DNA of 64,000 nt, taken from NCBI GenBank assembly GCA_004352715.1, contig SCFE01000013.1, positions 2,519,289-2,583,288 on the forward strand. The letters are read 5' to 3'. This DNA is from Hofstenia miamia (Eukaryota; Xenacoelomorpha; Acoela). Numbering within the stretch: the first letter of the stretch is position 1; each line of letters begins with the position of its first letter. Below the pieces are notes generated by a model. The model did not search any database. It was not told the origin of the DNA and saw only the letters and a program-made list of their open reading frames with translations. This document shows, piece after piece, positions 22,787 through 33,885 of this stretch. A program made the translations under genes and the position numbers.

Positions 22787-23325
22787 GATATATTCTTTTG
22801 TGGTTGAAGGTGTTACCAAACTCACTCGCATTGGTGTTAAAGCAACATCAAACCAGGGGGCGCCTTCAATCTCTGACATGTCAAGTCAATTTGCGTCCAA
22901 CTTTAAATCCCATGCAATCACGATTTTAGCATTTAAATGAAATTCAGTCAAATCCATCCACTCCAGTTTCGCGAACCTTTTTGACATGTTAAGCTAATTA
23001 GAGAAGAATTTCCAGCGATCTATTATGCATTGCAAAAAGTTTTGAGGAACAATTACAATTCAATCCAAAATCAATTAGCAGTTTTCAGCCAATTCTCCCA
23101 AAAGCTAATAGTGCAGCATTCAATCTCTGACGTGTTAAGTGATACTCTGTCAATAATTTTCACTGGTCTTTTATGCTTAATGCAAAGTAACACACAAAGC
23201 TAATTCCGTACATCAACAATTCTGTAATGCACAATAAGTTGACTCACTGTTTCTCAAACCCAATCTGCTAAAAATAATTAATGTCAGTTATAAAATATTT
23301 GTAAAAAATACAATAGTCCCACACT
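22787..23325 (+). repeat. Direct repeat B, copy 1 (about 539 bp)
   Basis: By eye identical to 26986-27524. No coding signal. Includes the words catcaaaccagggggcgcct and caatctctgacatgtcaag. Confidence 0.8.
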
Positions 23326-23582
23326 ATAATTTAGTTTTAATCAAAAAGTGTATATATAATTTACATGTATGATGTAAAGAGATAAAAGGCGGAGTGATAT
23401 AAACTTGAGAACTTAATCACCATGTATGAAGGCAATTTCAGTTATTGAATGGTACATTAGATAGCAATAGAACACCCATCTCAGTGAAATGTTTATAGTG
23501 TAGAGACATTCTTCAATCGATAAACCAGAGAAGATCACAAATAGTAGAAGGCAGAGCTAAATATTTCCATTCACTCACTTGA
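23326..23582 (+). repeat. Direct repeat A, copy 2
   Basis: Identical by eye to 22130-22386. Confidence 0.8.
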
Positions 23583-23826
23583 TATCATTGAATAATAAAA
23601 ATTAGAACATTAATTGATGAGTGAGTAATAATTCCTTCTTTACTAATAAAACACTTGAGAAAAAAAACACCAAAGTAGATTTAATACATGAAATATATAA
23701 TATTGGGAAAAAAAATGTGAATTATTTGAAAGCAAATGTTTGCTTTTTAAAAAATATATAAGTTAATGTAAACTTTTTAGTATTCTCATTATAAAGAAAC
23801 CATGCCCACGTTCAATGTTGTTCCTT
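23583..23826 (+). repeat. Direct repeat C, copy 1: leads into ATPase start and then a gap
   Basis: Identical by eye to 27526-27769. It contains the ATPase start codon region (ATG at 23802) and is cut by the 1,000-N gap, so this is probably the same locus assembled twice. Confidence 0.85.
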
Positions 23827-24826
23827 NNNNNNNNNNNNNNNNNNNNNNNNNNNNNNNNNNNNNNNNNNNNNNNNNNNNNNNNNNNNNNNNNNNNNNNNNN
23901 NNNNNNNNNNNNNNNNNNNNNNNNNNNNNNNNNNNNNNNNNNNNNNNNNNNNNNNNNNNNNNNNNNNNNNNNNNNNNNNNNNNNNNNNNNNNNNNNNNNN
24001 NNNNNNNNNNNNNNNNNNNNNNNNNNNNNNNNNNNNNNNNNNNNNNNNNNNNNNNNNNNNNNNNNNNNNNNNNNNNNNNNNNNNNNNNNNNNNNNNNNNN
24101 NNNNNNNNNNNNNNNNNNNNNNNNNNNNNNNNNNNNNNNNNNNNNNNNNNNNNNNNNNNNNNNNNNNNNNNNNNNNNNNNNNNNNNNNNNNNNNNNNNNN
24201 NNNNNNNNNNNNNNNNNNNNNNNNNNNNNNNNNNNNNNNNNNNNNNNNNNNNNNNNNNNNNNNNNNNNNNNNNNNNNNNNNNNNNNNNNNNNNNNNNNNN
24301 NNNNNNNNNNNNNNNNNNNNNNNNNNNNNNNNNNNNNNNNNNNNNNNNNNNNNNNNNNNNNNNNNNNNNNNNNNNNNNNNNNNNNNNNNNNNNNNNNNNN
24401 NNNNNNNNNNNNNNNNNNNNNNNNNNNNNNNNNNNNNNNNNNNNNNNNNNNNNNNNNNNNNNNNNNNNNNNNNNNNNNNNNNNNNNNNNNNNNNNNNNNN
24501 NNNNNNNNNNNNNNNNNNNNNNNNNNNNNNNNNNNNNNNNNNNNNNNNNNNNNNNNNNNNNNNNNNNNNNNNNNNNNNNNNNNNNNNNNNNNNNNNNNNN
24601 NNNNNNNNNNNNNNNNNNNNNNNNNNNNNNNNNNNNNNNNNNNNNNNNNNNNNNNNNNNNNNNNNNNNNNNNNNNNNNNNNNNNNNNNNNNNNNNNNNNN
24701 NNNNNNNNNNNNNNNNNNNNNNNNNNNNNNNNNNNNNNNNNNNNNNNNNNNNNNNNNNNNNNNNNNNNNNNNNNNNNNNNNNNNNNNNNNNNNNNNNNNN
24801 NNNNNNNNNNNNNNNNNNNNNNNNNN
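23827..24826. other. 1,000-base assembly gap
   Basis: Exactly 1,000 Ns, so probably a nominal gap size. Its left edge is the duplicated ATPase start. Confidence 0.95.
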
Positions 24827-26806
24827 GAGAAATATTACAACAATGTATATAAGCAGTGATAGTAAAATATGGAAAAACCTATTGTAATGTAATTCACATT
24901 GGTATTTAAAAAATTATTGCGTCTAAATAATTCTCATTAGTCAACTCAATCAATCGCAAAAATAATTAAAAACATTTTGAGTTTTTCATAATTTACTTTT
25001 AATCAAAAGCATATATAAAATTTACATGGAAAAAACTTAAACATATCCGATTTAAAACATTAGCATATATAATCTGGTTATTTCAACATGCGTAATATAG
25101 TTGACATGTAAATAATTTTACCCATTCACCATTCAATTACAAGTTAGAAGGGATTAAACATAGCCGATTTAAAAACCGATGATAAAAAGAACAATAGTGC
25201 ATATAAACTTAATTCAACATTCATAATATAGATGCTAGTTAATAAATTATTACATTATAAAACATGGAAAACGAAATACTAAATGAATACACTCGAATAA
25301 AACAATAACGTATAAAATTGTTTTAAATTAAGTTTTAATAATTCTATACTCATAATTCGCATTGTTAGTTAAAAATCATTATAATGAAATAATGCCACTC
25401 ACTCATTTGCAATAAATTAAACAAATTCGATTATACACAATACTCGATAAAACATTAATGCATTGAAACTAATTTAAAAAGGAGAATAAACCTGTACAAA
25501 GGAAATGTTTATAGACACATAAAACCGTTAATACATAACATTGCGCATCCCAAAATCATGTACGCCAAAAGAGGAAATACAAAAATTACCCGAATAAAAC
25601 ACCAATGCAAAACATTGTTTAAAACAAAAAAGGTGTAAAAATATTACAAAGTTGAATATATAGTATAAAATATTGAAAAAGTAGCTTACCCATCTGATAT
25701 ATGGTTGGAGACATTACCCAACTCACTTGCATTAGTGTTCCCCATTTTTACATCGAGTCTTTCTCATTCCTTTGACGTGGTAAGTTGATTAAACTACAAT
25801 TCCCACTGATCAAGCACTTATAAAACGCATGGGTTGCTCATCCACTTTTTCCTCTCTTTTATGTGTTACCATGGGAATTGAGAAAAAGCTAAGATTAGTG
25901 CATGCAACACTCTATTTTCTTTGACGGGGTAATCGTTATGAACTAAAATTGGAAATTACACTGGTCACATACACTCTCATGGTTAATTATTCTCAACGTC
26001 TTAACATAATTATCCAACAATGGAATATACACTAGGTTTACGCATCATTTGTCAAGGGGGAATATGATACTTCTGATTTCAAATGCTAAAAATACCACCT
26101 TCTTAATCCAAGAATTGTAAAACATGCACACTATCAAGAAATAAAATGCATACATGGAATAATTCCTATTTACTAATGCGATGGTAATAAAACATTCAAG
26201 AAAGTGAAATAAAAATACAATAAACATAAAATGAAATATATAACTCCTGGAAGAAATGCGAATTATTTTGAACTTTGTGTTTGCTTTTTTAAAAATATAT
26301 AAGTTGATGATTTTTTTTACCATTAATAGATATCATCCCCATTTGTTAAATTTGTAAACACACTGTAATACGTTCGCCATTCTAAATAAATAATTGTTTT
26401 GTAAATATTTTATAACTCACACGCAAAAAATACAGATGTGTGATATACACACAAATAGAAAAAATTTAAAACTGTATACAATTAAACAAAATATAAAATG
26501 CGGAGTAGCCAATTCCTTGTAAAACTGTTAATACTTAACACTGCTCATCCCAAAAAACGTATACACCAGAAGAGAAAATGCAAAAATTCTGGAAGAGGGA
26601 ATACAAAAAAAATGTTTATAGACATATGCTAGGAAATGAATTATTACAAACACATACAATATAAAAAGCTTAAAAACCATCAATATATTTAACCAAATAA
26701 AACGCCAATGCAAAACATTGTTTAAAAACAAAAAAGGTGTAAAAAAAATTACAAGTTGAATATATATGATAAAATATTGAAAAAGTATATGTAGCTTACC
26801 CATCTG
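24827..26806. other. AT-rich subterminal Polinton sequence with diverged repeats
   Basis: No coding signal. A module beginning attaaacaaattcgattatac occurs at 22,495 and 25,414, and its later part again at about 26,505-26,760, each copy diverged. These are therefore true old repeats, unlike the identical copies at the gaps. Confidence 0.7.
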
Positions 26807-26985
26807 NNNNACTCACTTGCAGGTTAAACAAAAGTGATTAAAAACAATTTGAGTTTTTAAATAATTTCATTGTACAGTTGATAGCTAAAAATCATTATTG
26901 TTTAAAACAAAAAAAGGTGTAAAAATATTACAAAGTTGAATATATAGGATAAAATATTGAAAAAGTATATGTAGCTTACCCATCT

Positions 26986-27524
26986 GATATATTCTTTTGT
27001 GGTTGAAGGTGTTACCAAACTCACTCGCATTGGTGTTAAAGCAACATCAAACCAGGGGGCGCCTTCAATCTCTGACATGTCAAGTCAATTTGCGTCCAAC
27101 TTTAAATCCCATGCAATCACGATTTTAGCATTTAAATGAAATTCAGTCAAATCCATCCACTCCAGTTTCGCGAACCTTTTTGACATGTTAAGCTAATTAG
27201 AGAAGAATTTCCAGCGATCTATTATGCATTGCAAAAAGTTTTGAGGAACAATTACAATTCAATCCAAAATCAATTAGCAGTTTTCAGCCAATTCTCCCAA
27301 AAGCTAATAGTGCAGCATTCAATCTCTGACGTGTTAAGTGATACTCTGTCAATAATTTTCACTGGTCTTTTATGCTTAATGCAAAGTAACACACAAAGCT
27401 AATTCCGTACATCAACAATTCTGTAATGCACAATAAGTTGACTCACTGTTTCTCAAACCCAATCTGCTAAAAATAATTAATGTCAGTTATAAAATATTTG
27501 TAAAAAATACAATAGTCCCACACA
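26986..27524 (+). repeat. Direct repeat B, copy 2
   Basis: Identical by eye to 22787-23325; this copy runs directly into the ATPase gene. Confidence 0.8.
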
Positions 27525-27744
27525 CTATCATTGAATAATAAAAATTAGAACATTAATTGATGAGTGAGTAATAATTCCTTCTTTACTAATAAAACACTTG
27601 AGAAAAAAAACACCAAAGTAGATTTAATACATGAAATATATAATATTGGGAAAAAAAATGTGAATTATTTGAAAGCAAATGTTTGTTTTTTAAAAAATAT
27701 ATAAGTTAATGTAAACTTTTTAGTATTCTCATTATAAAGAAACC

Positions 27745-28650
27745 ATGCCCACGTTCAATGTTGTTCCTTCATGAAACACTCAAACGTTTTTAATTTTCAG
27801 TGATCCATCAAATTCAGGAAAAACAAGCTTACTCGGGAAATTAATTGATAAAGATTATTTTGATAGATATTCCAAAGCAATTGTTTTTTATCATCACTTC
27901 CAAAGTAATATTTATGGCAAATTTAAAGCAAAAATGAAGAGTGTGGAATTTTTCAAGGAATTTTTGGAAAGTTTACTAGGTGAAAACAGTGTTCAAAACT
28001 CATTAATAATATTTGATGACATGGGTGAAAAGCTGCTACAATCAGAGGCGTTTGCTAATCTCATTATTGCTGGTAGGCATTTAAATTGTGGCATTGTATT
28101 AATCACCCATTAGGTTTTTTCAAAGGGACGTTGCTCAAGTCTAATTCAGAAAAATGCTTCTGGAATTTTTTTGTTTAATTCAGTGTGTGACAGAACACAG
28201 ATTAGAATTTTAGGAACCCAGATGGGAATTATGCGTGAATTGTTGGCTGCATATAAAAAGGCCATTAGCAAACTATATGGTTATTTGTTTATAAACTTCG
28301 CTCAGGAAATGAATTACGTCTTTCAACAAACCTTGAAGGTAGACAAATTTTCTATGGAACTGATTCAAGAACACCTCATTTACAAATTCCTAATGGGATG
28401 CTCAAAAAAGTCTAAGATTCAACTCCTAGGAGATGATCAAACTTTAAACTTAGTACAAGGGGTCGTTTTTAATATTCAACAAGGAATTATCCCACTTGGT
28501 GATGAAAAGACTACATTTCTAAAATACCGTCAGTATGCAGAGACTGCACTATTAAAACATTCAAAGTCGAAAAAAATTACAATTCTAAGAACGTCAAATG
28601 GACTAGCATTTTTCAATTGTCTTTTATGCATTATGATATATAATATATAA
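27745..28650 (+). pseudogene. Polinton packaging ATPase (FtsK/HerA-type) fused to a helical C-terminal segment
   Basis: One frame from ATG 27745 to TAA 28648 (302 codons), broken by TGA at 27772 and TAG at 28111. Walker A is SDPSNSGKTSLL and Walker B is NSLIIFDDM; after LITH the second stop falls where the sensor region continues. The ATPase part ends near KLYGYLFINF. Known: this ATPase pumps DNA into capsids in Polintons and related viruses. The last 100 residues (IYKFLMGCSKKSKIQLL, VVFNIQQGIIPLGDEK) look like a small helical protein that is usually a separate Polinton ORF, so this may be a fusion. The start is chosen because it is the first ATG in frame upstream of the Walker A strand. Confidence 0.8.
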
Positions 28651-28680
28651 ACACATTAAAATCTCAAATCATTATATACA

Positions 28681-28975
28681 ATGTCCGTGGTTGAAATGGT
28701 GCTTATTTCTCTGGAAAATTACAATAGATTAACATCAGATTGCTGCCAAGAACAACGTATTGACGGTGATAGTATCCAGCTAAAATCAAGTAATCATTAT
28801 TCCACACAACAAACCCCTTTTGTTCAAGATGATATTCAAGTAAAATGCAATGCTGTTCAAACACCCATTCAACAATGACAATATCAACAGGATAACACAT
28901 CTGGTGATGAATTAAAAAACTTTTTAAACAATTCAAATACAAACGCTCTCCTACACAATGATGCAATTTACACAA
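28681..28975 (+). pseudogene. Small Polinton protein of unknown role
   Basis: ATG at 28681, 30 bases after the ATPase stop. It begins MSVVEMVLISLENYNRLTS; the pattern MVLI/VxxExYxxL near the N-terminus recurs in Polinton proteins of unknown function. The rest is Gln/Asn-rich. A TGA at 28876 interrupts it, and the frame stays open to the 12-base gap at 28976. Confidence 0.5.
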
Positions 28976-28987
28976 NNNNNNNNNNNN
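28976..28987. other. 12-base gap followed by a duplicated contig end
   Basis: Directly after the Ns, 28988-29143 repeats 28396-28551 (inside the ATPase gene) exactly by eye. Confidence 0.9.
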
Positions 28988-29143
28988 GGGATGCTCAAAA
29001 AAGTCTAAGATTCAACTCCTAGGAGATGATCAAACTTTAAACTTAGTACAAGGGGTCGTTTTTAATATTCAACAAGGAATTATCCCACTTGGTGATGAAA
29101 AGACTACATTTCTAAAATACCGTCAGTATGCAGAGACTGCACT
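28988..29143 (+). repeat. Exact copy of ATPase segment 28396-28551
   Basis: Identical by eye and bounded by Ns, so probably an unmerged contig overlap, not a second gene. Confidence 0.85.
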
Positions 29144-29526
29144 GGTTTGCCATACCACTAGCATTGAAAATGATTCCACCCTTGAAAAATGTATTAAGCA
29201 ATATCAGTAATGAGATTTTGGATGAATCAATTTCGGGTTTAAATATTATAGTCTCTGGTGAAAATGTGAAAAAGGTTTTAAAACAAAGAATTGCCAATGT
29301 AGCGAAAAACACAGTCAGGAATCAATTTAATATGCAACGTTGGAATTGTGAACAAACTGAAAATGGTTTCTCAGAACCAGGGAGGATAACAAAAACAATT
29401 AAAACAAAACGTGGAATTAAATAATTTACAGTTTCTAGTGCAAAAAAACAACGTAAACCTAGTCCAAGCATAGTCAAAAGGAAACCCATCATAAAGAAAA
29501 CTGACATTTTTAAGAATTTGGTATAA
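29144..29526 (+). pseudogene. pX/pVI-like basic core or minor virion protein
   Basis: From WFAIPLALKMIPPLKNVLSN through SGENVKKVLKQRIANVAK to a basic tail RKPSPSIVKRKPIIKK, ending TAA 29524; one in-frame TAA at 29422. A hydrophobic/amphipathic helix followed by a Gly-x-Asn-x-Lys-Lys segment and a basic C-terminus is typical of the small Polinton protein compared with adenovirus pX/pVI. The true start is lost at the contig junction. It lies 43 bases before the capsid gene. Confidence 0.55.
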
Positions 29527-29569
29527 ATAACTGTACACATTGACACTTGATATTAGTTTGATACCCGTC

Positions 29570-31185
29570 ATGACCACGTTCACTCATTCTTGCTTGGATA
29601 TTTTCGAACGTGATAAGGTGTTGGTAAACTTTAATGGTGGAAGTACACAGGAATATTTCCCAACTTCTGGTTTTAATGGACCACTCATTGAATTTAATTT
29701 CGGGTCAGAGCAAAATGAGTACATTGATTTGCAAAGTATACATCTCGGTTTATCGGTGAAAATTGTACGCAAAAGTGATGGTGGGAATCTAGTTTGGGAT
29801 GACGTAGATGATACAAACCAAGATCAAGTTTGTTTAACAAATAACGCCTTACATTCATTGTTTAGTGATTATAGTTTATACACAAATGGTGTTTTATTAC
29901 ACATGGGTGATGCAGTATGGCCACATAGAGTTATGATTACTAATGAGCTATCAAAAAGTACAGTCAACAAGACTTCAATACTAATGTCAAGTGGGTATTA
30001 TTATGAGAAACACCCTGATAAACTGATAAAAGAAGGTGATGAAAAAGATGGCCAGTATAGGTGTAGAGCACTAACCATGGAAAGCAAGGTGACAAGTTTC
30101 TACGGCCCTCTCACAATTGATTTTTTCCAATGTGAAAAATTACTAATACCAGGTGTTGATATTCAGCTAAAGCTTTTAAGATCACAAGACGATTTTTCTC
30201 TAATTGCAGATGACAATGCTGATTACAAACTGCAAATTACAGGTGCCTTCCTAACTCTAAGAGAGCTCAGAGTTGCAGAAAGTACACATTTTGCAATTGA
30301 AAAAACGCTATTGACAACTCCTGCTACATACCACTTTACAAGAATTCTTACANATAACTCTGGAAAATGTATGAAATTTCCTTGCTACAAATGATACATA
30401 CACTATAGATAAGTCAGCNNNNNNNNNNNNNNNNNNNNNCAATGAACCCATTAGAAGAATCGCCTTGGCAATTGTTCCAAATCACCAGTTTACNNNNNNN
30501 NNNNNNNNNNNNNNGTCAAGTGGGTATTATTATGAGAAACACCCTGATAAACTGATAAAAGAAGGTGACGAAAAAGATGGCCAGTATAGGTGTAGAGCAC
30601 TAACCATGGAAAGCAAGGTGACAAGTTTCTACGGCCCTCTCACAATTGATTTTTTCCAATGTGAAAAATTACTAATACCAGGTGTTGATATTCAGCTAAA
30701 GCTTTTAAGATCACAAGACGATTTTTCTCTAATTGCAGATGACAATGCTGATTACAAACTGCAAATTACAGGTGCCTTCCTAACTCTAAGAGAGCTCAGA
30801 GTTGCAGAAAGTACACATTTTGCAATTGAAAAAACGCTATTGACAACTCCTGCTACATACCACTTTACAAGAATTCTTACACATACATTTATAATTCCAG
30901 CAGGTCAGAACACACTTACTNNNNNNNNNNNNNNNNNNNNNNNNNNNNNNNNNNNNNNNNNNNNNNNNNNNNNNNNNNNNNNNNNNNNNNNNNATTATGG
31001 TTTTTGATCTGACTAGCATTGCAGAGGCCAACAATGAGGTTTTGTATCATGAATTGAGTGGCGTGAATATACGTTTAACACTGGATTTTAAAAACGCACT
31101 AACCAAATTGATGGAAGTTATTGTTTTGGGGGAAACCAATTCCAAAGTCTATATTGATAAACAGCGAAAAGTTATAAAAGGATAA
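29570..31185 (+). pseudogene. Polinton capsid protein (F54H12.2-like family), scrambled by assembly gaps
   Basis: ATG at 29570 (MTTFTHSCLDIFERDKVLVN), stop TAA at 31183. Matches the family often labelled 'uncharacterized protein F54H12.2-like': YIDLQSIHLGLSVKI, LHSLFSDYSLYTNG, FFQCEKLLIPGVDIQLKL, PIRRIALAIVPN and, near the end, FDLTSIAEA. Known: Polinton capsid proteins have the double jelly-roll fold; assigning this family to it is inference. Gaps at 30353, 30419-30439, 30494-30514 and 30921-30993. Segment 29989-30350 recurs exactly at 30515-30876, so the gene is represented by overlapping contigs out of order. Apart from gaps I see no certain stop, making this the best-preserved gene of the element. 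Confidence 0.7.
30515..30876 (+). repeat. Duplicate of capsid gene segment 29989-30350
   Basis: Near-identical, with one visible difference (gatgaaaaag/gacgaaaaag), bounded by Ns; probably allelic or redundant contigs. Confidence 0.85.
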
Positions 31186-31220
31186 AATATGTGTTTTGTA
31201 AATCATTGTATTGTGGGAAA

Positions 31221-31566
31221 ATGTTAAAACTTGACAAAATTCATGCAGTGGAAGATCGTATTCACTATACCAAAGACCCGCATTTAACGTTTGTGCATGT
31301 TACAAACTTTCTATTACAGAAATATGGTATACACAATGTTGGTGTTGAAAAGGTTTTGCAAATGAACCCACATGGAGGATTGATTGGAATTGATAATTCG
31401 AGGTTACACTCACTTTTGAAATTATTTAGAATACACGCAATTTACCATGATAGCTATGGTTTTGTTAAAAGAGAATTTGGAATTGGCAATGGATATCCGA
31501 TATTTTACAGATTTTGGTGTAATTTACCAATTTTAGGTCATCTACCATCTTTATTGTTTTGGGTAT
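31221..31566 (+). pseudogene. Unrecognised Polinton protein with HDSYGFV motif
   Basis: ATG at 31221, 35 bases after the capsid stop. MLKLDKIHAVEDRIHYTKDP, then LLKLFRIHAIYHDSYGFVKR and EFGIGNGYPIFYRF. The pattern R-x-H-x(3)-HD-x-YG-x(8-12)-G-x-GY looks like a conserved catalytic or metal-binding core, but I cannot place it in a family. The frame runs on to 31604, but the protease begins in it at 31567, so the real end is near 31,540 or there is a frameshift. Its place between capsid and protease suggests a virion or maturation role. Confidence 0.45.
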
Positions 31567-32061
31567 ATGTTAAATTTAGACATTGGAGCTTTACAATTAT
31601 TTAAATATTTAATGGATGCTGACGAGATTAGACACATTTCCTTACAAATTCCCTCACTCTGCTTTCAATTTTACAGTGTACATGCCTTGGATGATATTCA
31701 ACCAAGTTTGGTTCAAGGCTCATTTTTAATTGCAAATGCAAGCCCCTGCAATCACCCTGGTATACATTGATTGTTGATTATATCAGATGACAATGGCAAC
31801 TTAATTTTCAAAGATTCACTTGCTCATCCCTTAAAACATTATCCCAACATTGAATGATATTGTCACACTGCCTATACAGGATTTTGCATTTATGAGGGTG
31901 ATAGAAAAACAAGATTATAAGGAACATCTCTGATATGTGGTGCTTACTGTATATTTTGTACGTTTTTATTTTTTAATAAAATACCAGAAGTTTTTGTGTT
32001 TACCAATTTACCATTTATTAATGATTTTTTGTGTGATAATGGTCTTAATAAAATTACCTAA
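31567..32061 (+). pseudogene. Adenain-type cysteine protease of the Polinton (PRO)
   Basis: ATG at 31567 to TAA 32059 in one frame (165 codons) with stops TGA 31768, TGA near 31,854 and TAA 31918. SFLIANASPCNHPGIH carries the catalytic His in the PGxHW context (the Trp is now TGA), and ICGAYCIFCTF carries the catalytic Cys as CGxYC. The acidic residue should lie in the ISDDNG or DSLAHPL stretch between. Known: adenain-like proteases mature capsid precursors in adenoviruses and Polintons. The three stops make this copy dead. Confidence 0.75.
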
Positions 32062-32145
32062 AACGTGTATTTGATAAAAACGCATGTACAATTTAATAAA
32101 AGACATAAACATTACATTACAAGATGATAACAAACATATAGATGT

Positions 32146-32935
32146 GTGGTATACATAATTGTTATTGTAACATTATTATCTGAAAAATCCTGGAAGCCTG
32201 GTGTATGTTGTCCAGATGGATTGAATGAATTTACAATGTATTTGGACAAACTGATATATAATGCATGTGAAGTTGCATTAATTGATTTTGGATATCCATC
32301 AAAATTTCTTAATCTTAAACACCAAATGTGGACTTTAAAGGATAAAGATGGAAACATAACCTGATTGGAAATTTATTCAGGACATAAGCAAAGCTTTCAT
32401 GAACTCTATGGATTTATGAATTACATATTAGACCCCTATGGTATTTCATTAAAATTTAAAACAATTTACTAATGGTGAAGAATGATTCACAATATGAAAT
32501 AGATTTGGCCCAAGATGGAAATCTACTAGGCTTTTACAAAAATATATATTAAGAAACAGTAACAACTGCCAATTATGATTGTGATATTTTTGGTGGGAAT
32601 CATGTTGAAATGATCAACACAGACATTGTAGAACCTCAGCATGTTGGTAGCACTCATTTGCCAATGTTGGATAAATGTCCCCTATTGCTAACACATAAAG
32701 AAAAAATGAATACCATCCCCATCATACACCATGAAAAACAAACCTGTTTCAAAATCATATATTGATAGAATAACAATGAAATTTTGTACCAAGCAAGGCT
32801 ATCTGGTGAGATTCAGTGGTACAGGATGATTGTATATCACACTTGATATTTGAACAAAAGTGGTAAAAAGCTAGTGACATTGTCAATTGGAAATAACACT
32901 TTTACATTGATGATATTTGTGAATAGTGCATAATA
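32146..32935 (+). pseudogene. Penton-like minor capsid protein, copy 1
   Basis: Starts around VVYIIVIVTLLSEKSW; contains FTMYLDKLIYNACEVALIDF (family: a strand of type WEVALxEIxYP), FGYPSKFLNL, ELYGFMNYILDPYGISLKF and, after stops, TDIVEPQHVGSTHLPMLDKC, where the family has a strand then a vpLLR-like segment. This layout matches the single jelly-roll PX/penton candidates of Polintons. At least five stops or shifts. It lies 85 bases after the protease and is a tandem paralogue of the next gene. Confidence 0.5.
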
Positions 32936-33161
32936 AATTGATTTTTCATTTTTTATTTCACTAGCAAAACATTAAATTGTACCACTTCAAACACCTCATT
33001 ATAAATACATTTGTGTTTTATCAGCTTGACAGTGATTTCTTGTGTAATAAAAACACTGTTGATTTTTAAACATATTTGCTTTTACTTAATAAATACATAT
33101 GCTTTAAACTAGAGAGTTCACTTGATTGATGGGAAACGTGTAGATTGATGCACAAGTAATG

Positions 33162-33885
33162 GTTCTTGTAATGCTGGTATCTGACAGATGTGGAGAAGAT
33201 GGAGTGTGCTGCCCTGTGGGGTTGGGGGAATTTACTACATATTTGAATGAACCAATTAATAATGCAAGCAACATAGTGGTTATTGATATTGGGTACCCGT
33301 AAAAATTTCTTAATCTTAAGACACAGTGGTGGGTTTTGAAGAAAAAAGATGGAACCAAAATTTATTTGCAGTTTTATTCCAAACACATACATAACTTTGA
33401 GGACTTGTATAAAGATATAAACTCCATTCTTAAACCCAAGGGTGTTTCAATACAATTTAAATTGGTTGGTAGATGCTTACAAGCAACAAACAAGTCAGAA
33501 TACAAGGTGGATTTAGACCAGGCTGGTGAAATGATAGGAATTTATGGAAAAATTTTGCCAAATACAACAACTGATGCCAGCTATGAACGTGATATATACA
33601 GTGGGAATCATTTTTTAATGGTACAAACTGATATTGTCAAAACCTCAATTTGTTGGTAGCACTTGATTACCACTACTGGATAAATCCCCATTGCTGTTAA
33701 TGCAATTTGCCAAACCAAGTACCATGCCCATAATACACCACAAAAAGTGAAATCCAATGTATAAGCCAGTGTCAAGATTGTACATTGATAGAATAAATGT
33801 AAAGTTTTGTAGTGAACAAGGTCAGATAATAGAATTCACAGGGACCAGAAGACTGTATACAACATTGGATATTCACACAGAATGA
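33162..33885 (+). pseudogene. Penton-like minor capsid protein, copy 2
   Basis: Diverged tandem copy of 32,146-32,935: FTTYLNEPINNASNIVVIDI, IGYP then a stop, KFLNLKTQWWVLKKKDGTKI, FEDLYKDINSILKPKGVSIQ, DIYSGNHFLMVQTDIV, then a frameshift into VGST and LPLLDKSPLLL. C-terminal strands: SRLYIDRINVKFCSEQGQII. Better preserved than copy 1: two or three lesions. Family assignment is by layout only. Confidence 0.5.

Noticed and set aside
31567-32061. Reassignment of TGA to Trp as an explanation for in-frame TGA codons
   Set aside because: TAG and TAA stops occur in the same genes, and the myosin gene uses TGG for Trp, so ordinary decay is simpler.
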